Shown here: piece by piece, positions 1 to 8,558 of the stretch
How the letters are laid out: each line of letters begins with the position of its first letter
Numbering within the stretch: the stretch's first letter is position 1
Assembly: GCF_014202035.1 (NCBI RefSeq)
Contig: NZ_JACHFR010000002.1
Coordinates: forward strand, 496,001-560,000
From: Treponema rectale
GTDB taxonomy: Bacteria; Spirochaetota; Spirochaetia; Treponematales; Treponemataceae
Direction of reading: 5' to 3'
DNA length: 64,000 nucleotides
Made by a program: the position numbers and the translations under genes
The notes under the pieces: generated by a model
Databases searched by the model: none
The model's input: the letters and a program-made list of their open reading frames with translations, nothing else
Told to the model about the DNA's origin: nothing

Positions 1-840
1 ATTAAGGATGTTCCTACTGAAGAAATTCCTTCACTCCGCGGTTCATCTCAGTTCTATTCAGCACCAATCATGGGTACTTACTATGTAACATTCAACGTAG
101 AAAGAAAGCCTTTCAATGATCCACGTGTTCGTGAAGCTCTTTCTCTTGCAATTGACCGCAAGTATGTTGCAAATGTAATCATGCAGGGTACATATATTCC
201 TGCAAAGAACTTTGTAGGACCAGGTGTATCTGATGCTGCTCCAGGTTCTTCTTTTGAAGAATATACAACAGCAAATTACGGTGACTATTTTGATGTAGAA
301 AACTATGCAGCTGATCTTGAAAAAGCAAAGAAACTTCTTGCAGAAGCAGGATATCCGAACGGAAAAGGATTCCCGGCATTTGAATATCTTACAAATGATT
401 CTCTTTATCACAAGCCTGTAGCTGAATATCTTCAGTCTGCTTATGCTCAGCTTGGAATTACTATGAAGATTAACATTCAGGAATGGAAGACTGTAACAGC
501 TGACCGCCGCTCAGGTAACTTTGATGTTGCACGTAACGGATGGGTTTATGACTGGGATGATCCTTCTAACATGATTAACCTTCTTGAAACTGGCAACGGT
601 AACAACGACGGTAAATATTCTTCAAAGGCATTTGATGGTCTTGTAAGAAAGGCTCGTGCTACAGTAAATGTTGCTGATCACTACAAGTATCTTCATGAAG
701 CTGAACAGGTTCTTCTTAAGGATGCAGCTATGGCTCCAGTTGCTTATTACAACGAAGTATGGATGCAGGTAGACAACCTTAAGGATACCTGGCATTCACC
801 TTATGGATACTGGTATTTTATGTACGGTAAATTAGAGTAG
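1..840 (+). CDS. Oligopeptide ABC transporter substrate-binding protein, C-terminal part (5'-truncated by window)
   Basis: The frame is open from base 1, so the gene begins upstream; an internal ATG at 70 is not its start. The visible ~279 residues match the C-terminal lobe of family-5 extracellular solute-binding proteins (OppA/DppA type): a segment reading NDPRVREALSLAIDRKYV near residue 38, then KAKKLLAEAGYPNGKGFP, then a region rich in Trp and Tyr (DWDDPSNMINLLETGNG). The family delivers peptides to an ABC permease in the periplasm. The gene ends with the codons for YGKLE and TAG. Those last ~20 bases are repeated twice more just downstream, reading YGHLE-stop. No permease or ATPase gene follows, so its transporter partners are upstream or elsewhere. 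The family call is firm; the substrate is unknown. Confidence 0.9.
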   Translation: MKDVPTEEIPSLRGSSQFYSAPIMGTYYVTFNVERKPFNDPRVREALSLAIDRKYVANVIMQGTYIPAKNFVGPGVSDAAPGSSFEEYTTANYGDYFDVENYAADLEKAKKLLAEAGYPNGKGFPAFEYLTNDSLYHKPVAEYLQSAYAQLGITMKINIQEWKTVTADRRSGNFDVARNGWVYDWDDPSNMINLLETGNGNNDGKYSSKAFDGLVRKARATVNVADHYKYLHEAEQVLLKDAAMAPVAYYNEVWMQVDNLKDTWHSPYGYWYFMYGKLE

Positions 841-1047
841 TCTAAGTGACATTTTTGCAGGCTTCGAGAGTGGCCTGTAAGTGTTGCCTGCACAGCCGCA
901 CGCACTTGCTACGGCTGTGTGTACGGTCATCTTGAGTAGTTTAAGTGACATTTTGCAGGCTTCGAGAGGGGCTTGTAAGTGTTGCCTGCACAGCCGCACG
1001 CACTTGCTACGGCTGTGTGTACGGTCATCTTGAGTAGTTTAAGTGAC
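821..1047 (+). repeat. 98-99 bp tandem repeat, 2.3 copies, starting inside the 3' end of the peptide-binding gene
   Basis: Copies start at 821, 920 and 1018, each opening with TGTACGGT; the third stops near 1047. Each copy begins with the last codons of the upstream gene: YGKLE-stop in the real gene, YGHLE-stop in copies 2 and 3. A GC-rich block follows with two possible hairpins: GCAGGC (857) with GCCTGC (886), and CACAGCCG (891-898) with CGGCTGTG (912-919). Copies 2 and 3 resemble each other more than the gene end, so the duplication is not brand new. The array fills most of the gap between the gene and the downstream terminator. Confidence 0.9.
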
Positions 1048-1060
1048 TTTTGAATAATTA

Positions 1061-1107
1061 AGCCTGCAATTTTTGAGGGTAACTTCAGAGATTGCAGGCT
1101 TTTTTTG
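1061..1107 (+). terminator. Rho-independent terminator after the peptide-binding gene
   Basis: A perfect 10-bp stem, AGCCTGCAAT (1061-1070) with ATTGCAGGCT (1091-1100), is followed by a run of Ts. It separates the peptide-binding gene from the restriction-modification operon. Confidence 0.9.
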
Positions 1108-1129
1108 CTGGTTTTTATTGTTTTTATTA

Positions 1130-1159
1130 TCTACAAATCCGATTAAAAATTGGTATAAT
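1130..1159 (+). promoter_or_regulatory. Candidate sigma-70 promoter of the first type I operon
   Basis: A perfect TATAAT lies at 1154-1159, 28 bases before the hsdM ATG. A weak -35, TCTACA (1130-1135), sits 18 bp upstream. An SD-like GGAG at 1177-1180 precedes the ATG by seven bases. The -10 is good and the -35 is marginal. Confidence 0.55.
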
Positions 1160-1187
1160 GTTGTTTATTAAGGTTAGGAGTTTAAAA

Positions 1188-2654
1188 ATGATTACTGGCG
1201 AAATAAAAAACAAAATAGATTCAATCTGGGACGACTTTTTCAGTGCAGGTATGAGCGAATATCTGACTGTCATTGAACAGTTCTCATATCTTATGTTTAT
1301 ACATTCTCTTGATGAGGTTGAAAATGAAACCGAACAGTACGAAAAAATGTCAGGAGAAAAGAAGGAACATATTTTCCCAGAAGATAAACAGAAATACCGC
1401 TGGCATATTTTTAAGACCTTTGAAGAAACAGAACTTTTTAATTTGATGAACAAAGAGATTTTTCCGTTCATCAAAAAAATAAATGCAAACGAAGAAAGTG
1501 CTTTTGCCCGCTACATGAAAGATGCTGCCTTCTCTATTCCAAGCCCGCAGACCTTAAAAGCTGTAATTACAAAGCTTGATGAACTTTTTGAAAATCCAGA
1601 AGTTCAAGCCCGTGACATGCTTGGTGATATTTACGAATATGTTTTGAGCAAGATGAATTCTAGTGGCCAGGTAGGAATGTTCCGTACTCCAAAACAGATT
1701 CGCGACATGATGGTTCAGCTGATTCGTCCACAACCAATGGATACAATCTGTGACCCGGCTTGTGGTACAGCAGGCTTCCTTATTTCTTCTGCAGAATTTA
1801 TCCGCGACACATACGGAAACAAGATGGGCGATAAAGAATGGGAGCATTATTCAAAAGGACTTCTTACTGGTTTTGACACAGGAAGTACAATGCTCAAAAT
1901 TTCCGCAATGAACCTTCTGCTCCACTCAATTCATGAGCCGCATATTGCTTATCAGGACAGTGTAAGTAAAAATAACGAAATTGAAGGTGAATTTGATATT
2001 ATTCTTGCAAATCCGCCGTTTACAGGAAGCGTAAATAAATCAACAATTGCGGAAAGTCTTACAAACGTATGTTCTACAACCAAAACCGAACTTCTTTTTG
2101 TTGCCTTGTTTATCCGTATGCTTAAGAAAGGCGGCCGATGTGCTTGTATTGTTCCTGATGGAGTTTTGTTTGGTTCATCTAATGCACATAAAGCTCTTCG
2201 CAAAGAGCTGGTAGAAAACCATCAGCTTGCAGCAGTTATCAGTATGCCAAGCGGTGTATTTAAGCCTTATGCCGGAGTAAGTACAGGTATTCTTGTTTTC
2301 ACAAAAACAGGTGCAGGTGGAACAGACAATGTCTGGTTCTATGATATGAAAGCAGACGGATACTCGCTTGATGATAAACGCCAGCCAATTGAAGCAAATG
2401 ACATTCCAGATATCATCAAACGCTTTCACAATCTTGAAGCAGAAAAAGACCGCAAACGTACCGAGCAGTCTTTCTTTGTTCCAAAGTCAGAAATTGTCGC
2501 AAATAATTATGACTTGAGCATCAACAAGTACAAAGAAGTTGTTTACGAAAAGGTTGAATATCCTGCTCCAAAAGTTCTTATTGGTGAAATTAAGGATTTG
2601 CAGAAAGAAATAGCTGCTGATTTGTCTGAATTAGAGAAAATGCTCGGAGAATAA
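1188..2654 (+). CDS. hsdM: Type I restriction-modification system, DNA methyltransferase (M) subunit
   Basis: This 488-residue protein would methylate adenine N6 as the M subunit of a type I enzyme together with HsdS. It has an N-terminal HsdM helical region, the AdoMet-binding motif DPACGTAGFL near residue 190 and the catalytic NPPF motif (ANPPFTGS) near residue 275. The ATG at 1188 is preferred to an upstream in-frame codon at 1092, because GGAG lies seven bases before it and the protein then starts like family members (MITGEIKNKID). It is the first gene of the operon and ends three bases before the next ATG. All motifs are intact, so modification is probably active whatever the state of hsdR. 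Confidence 0.93.
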   Translation: MITGEIKNKIDSIWDDFFSAGMSEYLTVIEQFSYLMFIHSLDEVENETEQYEKMSGEKKEHIFPEDKQKYRWHIFKTFEETELFNLMNKEIFPFIKKINANEESAFARYMKDAAFSIPSPQTLKAVITKLDELFENPEVQARDMLGDIYEYVLSKMNSSGQVGMFRTPKQIRDMMVQLIRPQPMDTICDPACGTAGFLISSAEFIRDTYGNKMGDKEWEHYSKGLLTGFDTGSTMLKISAMNLLLHSIHEPHIAYQDSVSKNNEIEGEFDIILANPPFTGSVNKSTIAESLTNVCSTTKTELLFVALFIRMLKKGGRCACIVPDGVLFGSSNAHKALRKELVENHQLAAVISMPSGVFKPYAGVSTGILVFTKTGAGGTDNVWFYDMKADGYSLDDKRQPIEANDIPDIIKRFHNLEAEKDRKRTEQSFFVPKSEIVANNYDLSINKYKEVVYEKVEYPAPKVLIGEIKDLQKEIAADLSELEKMLGE

Positions 2655-2657
2655 TTG

Positions 2658-4028
2658 ATGGAAAGTCAGAACATAGAATATAAAAAAACTTGGCGTGATG
2701 AATACCTCAAATGGATTTGTGCATTTGCAAATACTGAGGGCGGAAAGCTTTATATCGGCATAGACGACAATGGAAATGTTTGCGGTGTAGATGATCCTCA
2801 TAAGCTGAGTGAAGATATTCCAAATAAAATCCGTAATACAATGGGATTAATCTGTACGGTGAATCTTCTTAATAAAAATGGTTTGGATTATTTTGAAATT
2901 ATCACTGAAAAATACCCATTCCCTGTAAGTTATCACGGAAAATATTACAGACGAACTGGTTCAACAATGCAGGAAGTAAGCGGTGTTGAACTTGATAAAA
3001 TGATTCTATCTGTACAAGGACGCACTTGGGATTCTATTCCAGTTCCACATATTTCAGTTGATGATTTGGAAAATGACGCAATTAGACTTTTCAAAAAAAA
3101 GGCGCTGGATTCTGGTCGTCTTGATGAAGCCGCTTTGAATGTATCAAGCAAAACTCTTATTCAGAATCTTCATATTACAGAAGGTGAATATTTAACTCGT
3201 GCCTGCATGCTTGCTTTTCATCCTGACCCGGAAAAATGGGTAACAGGGGCATATATTAAAGTCGCATATTTTGAAAACGATGCTGATATTTTGTATCAGG
3301 ATGAAATACACGGTCCGCTTATTTTGCAGGTAGAAAAGACAATGGATCTCATATACTCAAAGTACATGAAAGCCCTTATTTCTTATGATGATATATATAG
3401 AAAAGAAACATTCTTTTTTCCTCGTGCGGCATTCCGTGAACTGCTTTTAAATGCAGTAATTCATAAGGATTATCTTTCTACTACTCCAATTCAGATTCGC
3501 ATTTACAAAGATAAAATCAGACTCTGGAATGACGGTGCACTTCCAAAAGAAGTTCCGGTTGAAGATTTGTTCAAAGAACATGTTTCAAAACCATGCAATC
3601 CTAATCTTGCAAATGTATTCTTTAAGTGCGGTATGATTGAAAGCTGGGCGCGCGGTTTTAATAAAATAAAAAGATATTGTGAAGAAGAAAACGCAAAACT
3701 GCCTGTAATTGACCTTTCTCTTGGTGGTGTTACAGCCCGCTGTTTTGCTTCTGATAAATATCTGGCACTTATGAACGAGCATCAAGAGACAGAAAATGTC
3801 CCTTTAAATGTCCCTTTAAATGTCCTTTTAACCGAACGCCAGAAAACAATCTTTGAAATGATTGTAAATGACAACACTATTACAGCAGCAATTATTGCAG
3901 ATAAGCTTGGGAAGAATGAAAAAACAATCAAGCGTGATATAGACGAATTGAAGAAACAAAATCTTTTAAAGCATTCTGATTCTAGAAACAACGGCTATTG
4001 GATAATTTTGTCAGGAGCTGAAAAATGA
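2658..4028 (+). CDS. AlbA_2 (Schlafen-like) / HATPase-type ATP-binding regulator
   Basis: The 456-residue product has the COG2865 architecture. An AlbA_2/Schlafen-type domain fills about residues 1-110 (IEYKK, then EGGKLYIGIDDNG). A GHKL-like ATPase segment follows near 255-300, with the N-box-like ELLLNAVIHKDY. A winged-helix segment lies at the end (TITAAIIADKLGKNEKTIKRDIDEL). Between these is a short in-frame repeat, NVPLNVPLNVLL, from three near-identical 12-base units at ~3794-3830. Such proteins are common inside type I operons, but their role is poorly defined (transcription control or accessory defence). The ATG lies three bases after the hsdM stop, and the 3' end overlaps hsdS by ATGA, so translation is coupled. 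The second type I locus carries a relative at 51770-53219. Confidence 0.85.
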   Translation: MESQNIEYKKTWRDEYLKWICAFANTEGGKLYIGIDDNGNVCGVDDPHKLSEDIPNKIRNTMGLICTVNLLNKNGLDYFEIITEKYPFPVSYHGKYYRRTGSTMQEVSGVELDKMILSVQGRTWDSIPVPHISVDDLENDAIRLFKKKALDSGRLDEAALNVSSKTLIQNLHITEGEYLTRACMLAFHPDPEKWVTGAYIKVAYFENDADILYQDEIHGPLILQVEKTMDLIYSKYMKALISYDDIYRKETFFFPRAAFRELLLNAVIHKDYLSTTPIQIRIYKDKIRLWNDGALPKEVPVEDLFKEHVSKPCNPNLANVFFKCGMIESWARGFNKIKRYCEEENAKLPVIDLSLGGVTARCFASDKYLALMNEHQETENVPLNVPLNVLLTERQKTIFEMIVNDNTITAAIIADKLGKNEKTIKRDIDELKKQNLLKHSDSRNNGYWIILSGAEK

Positions 4029-5194
4029 GCGAATGGAAGACGGTGAGACTTGGGGATGTTTGTGAAATTGTTACTGGTGGTACTCCGAGTACAGCAAAAG
4101 AAGATTATTGGAAAAACGGTAACATTCCCTGGTTGCAATCTGGAGCTTGTCAGAATTGTTTTGTAAATTCAACTGATACATTTATTACAAAAGAAGGTCT
4201 TAATAACAGTTCGGCTAAATTAATGCCGAGTGATACTGTATTAATTGCTTTAACAGGTGCTACTACAGGTAAAGTTGGTTATTTAACTTTTGAGGCGTGT
4301 GCTAATCAGTCTGTAACAGGAATTCTTCCAAATAATATTTTTTCACAATTATATTTATATTACTTTTTAATAAGTCAAAGAGCAAAAATCCTTTCAGATA
4401 GTTATGGAGGAGCTCAAAAGCATATCTCGCAAGGGTATGTCAAAAATATTGTAGCACCTCTCCCGCCTCTCGACGAGCAGAAGCACATCGCCTTTGTTTT
4501 GGACAAATGTAATAAGCTTATCGCCAAGTACAAGCATATGCTCGGAAAATACGATACACTCATCAAATCCCGATTTATCGAGATGTTTGGGGATCCCTTA
4601 TCTAATCCAAAAGAATGGAAAAAAAAAGAATTACAAGAACTTGTAACAGATGATTGTACAATAAGCTATGGTATTGTTCAAACTGGAGAGAATCAAAAAG
4701 AAGGGATAAAAGTATTTAGACCAATAGACATTGTAAATAGAAAACCTGTATTGTCGGGATTAATTAAAACAACTGAAGAAATCTCGAATAAGTATAAAAA
4801 AACACTTTTAAAAGGTCACGAACTTTTAATTACTGTCCGAGCAAATATTGGGGATACTTGTGTAATTGGATCTGAATTTAAAGGTTGTAATGTCGGAAGA
4901 GGAATTGTTCCTATTAGAACTAATGAAAGTCTTATTACACTTGAGTTTTTGAAGAATCAGTTTGATACAGTTGAAATGAATCGATATGTAAAAAGTCTAG
5001 CAAAAGGCATTACTTTAATTCAATTGAATATGGAAGATTTACGAAAAATCAATTTAATTGTGCCACCATTAGAGCTTCAAAATCAATTTAATTCCTTCGT
5101 CCAGCAAATCGACAAATCAAAATTTGCCGTGCAGAAATCGCTCAAAAAAGCTGAAACTTTATATAAATCCTTAATGCAGGAGTATTTTGGATAA
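4025..5194 (+). CDS. hsdS: Type I restriction-modification specificity (S) subunit, with element-supplied second half
   Basis: The 389-residue protein has two target-recognition domains. TRD1 spans about residues 1-150 (RLGDVCEIVTGGTPS), followed by a conserved helical spacer (LPPLDEQKHIAFVLDKCNK, then SRFIEMFGDP near 186). TRD2 spans about 200-350, and the protein ends with a second helical spacer (FVQQIDKSKF). The ATG overlaps the preceding stop (ATGA). A 30-bp sequence coding the end of the central spacer (4565-4594) recurs exactly at 8559-8588, ahead of a different TRD2. Everything after 4594 therefore appears to have arrived with the recombinase element. The present gene is complete and should be functional, but its second half-site specificity differs from the ancestral one. 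Confidence 0.92.
   Translation: MSEWKTVRLGDVCEIVTGGTPSTAKEDYWKNGNIPWLQSGACQNCFVNSTDTFITKEGLNNSSAKLMPSDTVLIALTGATTGKVGYLTFEACANQSVTGILPNNIFSQLYLYYFLISQRAKILSDSYGGAQKHISQGYVKNIVAPLPPLDEQKHIAFVLDKCNKLIAKYKHMLGKYDTLIKSRFIEMFGDPLSNPKEWKKKELQELVTDDCTISYGIVQTGENQKEGIKVFRPIDIVNRKPVLSGLIKTTEEISNKYKKTLLKGHELLITVRANIGDTCVIGSEFKGCNVGRGIVPIRTNESLITLEFLKNQFDTVEMNRYVKSLAKGITLIQLNMEDLRKINLIVPPLELQNQFNSFVQQIDKSKFAVQKSLKKAETLYKSLMQEYFG
4565..4594 (+). repeat. Left 30-bp direct repeat (att-like) inside hsdS
   Basis: The sequence begins AAATCCCGATTTATCG and ends TTTGGGGAT. It encodes KSRFIEMFGD, the end of the central spacer of HsdS. It is identical to 8559-8588. Confidence 0.93.
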
Positions 5195-5271
5195 GGTTAG
5201 CTTTTATTTTAGGTAAATTATTAAAGAGAAAAGAAGAGCGAAAATTAAAAAAATTGGAAAAAATATAGAAA

Positions 5272-5814
5272 ATGGAGAATAAGTTTGATTACTTTCTTGA
5301 ATTTGATGACTCTGAAAAAGCAAAGGAAATTTATGCTAGATTTGGACTCTGCGTTTATACATTTCAAGTTTTAGAGCATCAACTAATGAACATGCTGCTA
5401 ATAAAAGCAAAATCCGAAAAGATTGATATGTCATCTAAAGAATATGATGATATTTTTTATTCTTATAGTGATAAAACTATGGGTAAGCTAATTGAAAAAG
5501 TTGTGCAGCTATATGATATTCCAGATATAAAACGTCAAGAACTTTGGAATATTCATCAAAAAAGAAATTACTATGTTCACCATTATTTTAAAGATCATTC
5601 AGCGCATTTCTTTTCTGAAAAAAAGCAGATAAAAATGCTAGAAGAAATTATTACTACTACAGAAGAAACAATGTCTTTTGACACTTTTTTAGAAAATCTG
5701 ACTCAACCAATAATGGATAAGATGAACATAAACCAAGAATATTTTGATTATTGGTATAAACAAATGATACATGGAGAAGATATTAATTCATTAAAATTTA
5801 CGAAAACTAAATGA
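5272..5814 (+). CDS. HEPN-like protein with an RX4H motif
   Basis: This 180-residue protein has no family I can name with certainty. It is mostly helical in appearance and carries R98-N-Y-Y-V-H103, which fits the Rx4-6H signature (polar residue after Arg) of HEPN ribonucleases. The motif is embedded in a helix-like stretch (IHQKRNYYVHHYFKDH). Many HEPN proteins are RNA-cleaving toxins or defence effectors. The gene follows the hsdS stop by 77 bases with no clear Shine-Dalgarno, and ends 21 bases before the KAP NTPase gene, so the two probably form a pair. It is AT-rich. Its presence between hsdS and a recombinase suggests a defence cargo. The HEPN call rests on the motif and predicted helicity only. 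Confidence 0.55.
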   Translation: MENKFDYFLEFDDSEKAKEIYARFGLCVYTFQVLEHQLMNMLLIKAKSEKIDMSSKEYDDIFYSYSDKTMGKLIEKVVQLYDIPDIKRQELWNIHQKRNYYVHHYFKDHSAHFFSEKKQIKMLEEIITTTEETMSFDTFLENLTQPIMDKMNINQEYFDYWYKQMIHGEDINSLKFTKTK

Positions 5815-5835
5815 TCAGAGGTATATATATAAATT

Positions 5836-7215
5836 ATGCAAGAATATGTTGATTTATTAAGTCGAGAAGACGATATTAAGCAGATTATTAATATAATAGA
5901 AAAAATCTCTAAAAGGAAAAATAATACAGTTTCCTTTGCTATTGAAGGTGAATGGGGCTGTGGTAAAAGTTGGTTAATAAATAAACTTGCTTCCGAACTT
6001 TATGATATGCAAGATATTGATATCGCTGGTGGGAAATATTGTGTCTTGAAATTTAATCCTTGGGAATATGATTATTACGATGAACCATTATTATCTTTAA
6101 TACTTAGCTTAAAAAATCAAGTTAATGCTGAAAACTCTTTTTTTAGGGTAAATGAAGAACATAAAAAGATGTTTACAGATTCTATGAAAATTTTAGCAAA
6201 TGAATTGGTTTATCCAATTTTAGATATTATTTCCTTTGTAACAGTCAATCCTTCTTTTTCAATTTTTGGCAGGTTATTTATTTATAAAACAAATAAGTAT
6301 AAGAAAGAATTAGATAAAAAAGAAAATGAAGAAAAAAATCAAAAAAAGAATTTAAATCCATATATTGACTTAGAAGAATTAATGAAAAAAATTGTTATCG
6401 GATTAAAAAAAATAACTAAAGATAAAACTATTATTCTTCTAGTAGACGAATTAGATAGATGCCTACCTAATTATTCAATAAAAGTTCTGGAGCGGATGCA
6501 TCATCTAACACAAAATGTAAATAATCTACAAATAATATATACCATCAACAGGAACCAGGTGAATGAAACTATTAAGAAAGTTTATGGCTCGGAAATAGAG
6601 CCGAAAGAATATCTTAAGAAATTTATTTCTTTTAGTATTAAACTTTTACCAGGAAATCTAAATCAAAATTTTATTAATCAGAATAAGTCTATATTTGAGA
6701 ATTTTGATTTTATATTTACAGATAATTTCGATATTGAAATTGCTTTTAGATTTATACTTCCAAATATTAATATGCGAGAAAGAGAGAATGTTCTTGAGAA
6801 GATAAAACTCGTAAATTCTATACTAAATGAAAAAGACGAAATGCTGGATTATTCGATTTTATATGTAGAATTATTATTGGTGTATTGTTTTTATTTTGAA
6901 ATAAATATTTATAATATCTCTCCATTTTATGATAATGAAACTCATTCTATTATAATTTCACCTTTATTTGAAAATTCAGAATTTCTATCTCCTTATTTTG
7001 AGAATCTTAGACACTGTCATTCTGTAAAACATAAAAGCCATGGATATGAAGGTTTTTATGAAGCATCTATTGAATATGTAATATGCAATTTGTTAAAAAA
7101 TCTTGAAGTACAAAAAATACAGGAATATTCAATTGCATGGGAACAAGAGTTTTATAATAATAGTCTGAATTTTCTTAACAATTTTGTTGAACTTTATAAA
7201 AGTCTAGATGTTTGA
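5836..7215 (+). CDS. KAP family P-loop NTPase
   Basis: The 459-residue product has a Walker A at residues 38-46 (GEWGCGKSW), followed by the KAP-typical VLKFNPWEYDYYDEPLLSLI. A moderately hydrophobic stretch near 120-150 may touch the membrane, as KAP ATPases often carry insertions there. The Walker B is near 201-209 (TIILLVDELDRC), with a following sensor-like segment (IIYTINRNQ). KAP NTPases are STAND-like ATPases found in several anti-phage systems. The gene sits directly after the HEPN-like gene and before the recombinase. A plausible model, not shown by sequence, is an NTPase sensor controlling a HEPN RNase effector. No separate effector domain is visible in this protein. Confidence 0.85.
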   Translation: MQEYVDLLSREDDIKQIINIIEKISKRKNNTVSFAIEGEWGCGKSWLINKLASELYDMQDIDIAGGKYCVLKFNPWEYDYYDEPLLSLILSLKNQVNAENSFFRVNEEHKKMFTDSMKILANELVYPILDIISFVTVNPSFSIFGRLFIYKTNKYKKELDKKENEEKNQKKNLNPYIDLEELMKKIVIGLKKITKDKTIILLVDELDRCLPNYSIKVLERMHHLTQNVNNLQIIYTINRNQVNETIKKVYGSEIEPKEYLKKFISFSIKLLPGNLNQNFINQNKSIFENFDFIFTDNFDIEIAFRFILPNINMRERENVLEKIKLVNSILNEKDEMLDYSILYVELLLVYCFYFEINIYNISPFYDNETHSIIISPLFENSEFLSPYFENLRHCHSVKHKSHGYEGFYEASIEYVICNLLKNLEVQKIQEYSIAWEQEFYNNSLNFLNNFVELYKSLDV

Positions 7216-7280
7216 TTCATAAGCATTATTATTATCCATAATCTGAAAATCCATTATAGGCTCGAATTAAGGAGCTTATA

Positions 7281-8273
7281 ATGAAAAAGACATTAATTAA
7301 TCAAATCCAGACCGAAATGTCTGGTGTACTGAACAATGCTCAAAGACAGAAACTTAGTGAAGTCCTTGAGCATTGTTTTTTTAACGTGGATGTTGTTGCC
7401 TTAGGCAAAGAGAATCTTATTCAAAGCAAATCTAATCAAATTTTGAAAGAAGAATTTCTTTCGGCTAAGCAAGTTGAAGGTTGTTCGGAACGTTCTGTAA
7501 ACTATTACAGTTCAACTTTAGATAACCTGATAAAATCACTTGTAAAACCATTTAATCAGATAGAAACAGAAGATTTACGTGTTTATTTGAGTGAGTATCA
7601 GAAAAAAAACGATGCTTCAAAGCAGACAATTGATAATATTCGCCGTATTCTTTCCAGCTTTTTTACCTGGCTTGAGGATGAAGATTACATCCTAAAAAGC
7701 CCTGTCCGTCGCATTCATAAAATAAAGACTATGAAGCAGGTAAAAGAGACTTACTCTGATGAAGCATTGGAAAGACTCCGGGATAACTGCAAAACTATTC
7801 GTGATTTAGCCCTGATTGATATGCTTGCTTCTACAGGTATGCGTGTTGGAGAACTTGTAAAACTAAATAGAGTTGATGTTGATTTTGTAAACCGGGAATG
7901 TGTTGTACTTGGTAAAGGCTCAAAGGAACGAGTTGTATATTTTGATGCCAGAACTAAGCTGCATTTACAGAATTATTTAAATTCCAGAACTGATGAAAAT
8001 GAAGCTTTATTTGTAAGCCTTCTTGAACCTCATAACAGACTTGAAATTGCTGGTGTTGAAATAATGCTTAGGAAACTCGGCAGAAGTCTAGATATTAATA
8101 AAGTTCATCCGCACAAATTCAGGCGTACTTTGGCTACACGTGCAATCGACAAAGGCATGCCAATTGAGCAGGTTCAGAAGCTTTTAGGTCACCAAAAGAT
8201 TGATACAACTATGGAATATGCCATTGTAGACCAGCAAAATGTGAAAAATTCACATAAAAAGTATCTAAGTTAA
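7281..8273 (+). CDS. Tyrosine recombinase / integrase (XerC/D-like)
   Basis: The 330-residue protein has an N-terminal SAM-like core-binding domain (about residues 70-150) and a C-terminal catalytic domain. The catalytic set is visible: R188 (TGMRVGEL), H278 and R281 (HPHKFRR), H304 (LLGHQ) and Y313 (TTMEYA). An AAGGAG-like site lies just before the ATG. Recombinases of this type often sit next to hsdS genes and shuffle target-recognition domains. Here the two hsdS copies are in the same orientation, so recombination between the 30-bp repeats would excise rather than invert. It is probably the integrase of the 4-kb element that carries it. Confidence 0.9.
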   Translation: MKKTLINQIQTEMSGVLNNAQRQKLSEVLEHCFFNVDVVALGKENLIQSKSNQILKEEFLSAKQVEGCSERSVNYYSSTLDNLIKSLVKPFNQIETEDLRVYLSEYQKKNDASKQTIDNIRRILSSFFTWLEDEDYILKSPVRRIHKIKTMKQVKETYSDEALERLRDNCKTIRDLALIDMLASTGMRVGELVKLNRVDVDFVNRECVVLGKGSKERVVYFDARTKLHLQNYLNSRTDENEALFVSLLEPHNRLEIAGVEIMLRKLGRSLDINKVHPHKFRRTLATRAIDKGMPIEQVQKLLGHQKIDTTMEYAIVDQQNVKNSHKKYLS

Positions 8274-8558
8274 AAAAGGTAGGAATGGGAGAGAGTTGAA
8301 CTCTCCAACTGTGAATACGCATTATTTGTTTCGGGTTCCAGAAGTCTCAGATTCTTTCTAGCAACCCGGGCATCCCACAAGAAAAACACAGTCCCCATAT
8401 TACTATAATAAAATCAACTAAATTCATCCAAAGCTCCTTATCACATACCGTATGAAAAAGGAATGTAAGGGTTGCTAGAATGATAGTCACAGAGCTTACT
8501 GAAAACCCCAAATAAGGTCTATTTGTAATATCAATATATCAAAAATAATCAGAAAGAT
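8274..8558. promoter_or_regulatory. Intergenic region with inverted repeats, possible recombinase-binding sites
   Basis: There is no gene in these 285 bases. The 12-base sequence GGGTTGCTAGAA occurs at 8469-8480 and, inverted, at 8356-8367. A third related copy, GGGTTCCAGAA, starts at 8333 and pairs with the 8356 copy in a long hairpin (8332-8368). A palindrome, GAGAGTT-G-AACTCTC, lies at 8291-8305. The region sits between the recombinase stop and the right 30-bp repeat, the usual place for arm-type integrase sites. An attenuator or stable RNA cannot be excluded. Confidence 0.5.

Larger units (their letters stand above)
4565..8558 (+). mobile_element. Putative integrative element: replacement hsdS 3' half, HEPN gene, KAP NTPase gene, tyrosine recombinase
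   Basis: The segment is bounded by a perfect 30-bp direct repeat (4565-4594 and 8559-8588), so excision would release a 3,994-bp circle. Outside it, 4025-4594 joined to 8589-9164 gives an in-frame 381-residue hsdS whose stop is 14 bp before the hsdR ATG, which is the expected compact operon. Inside are, in order, a new TRD2, a HEPN-type gene, a KAP NTPase gene and a tyrosine recombinase, all on the plus strand. The cargo is visibly more AT-rich than hsdM or hsdR. The repeat and the restored frame are read directly; integration by the encoded recombinase is inferred. Confidence 0.7.

Noticed and set aside
821-1047. CRISPR array
   Set aside because: There are only 2.3 copies of a 98-bp unit with no distinct spacers, and no cas genes are nearby.
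8275-8395. A tRNA-like segment on the minus strand (T-arm-like GAGAG-TTCAACT-CTCTC and a partly pairing acceptor)
   Set aside because: The anticodon and D arms cannot be folded in the normal layout, the acceptor has mismatches and there is no CCA. The T-arm likeness is explained by a perfect palindrome.
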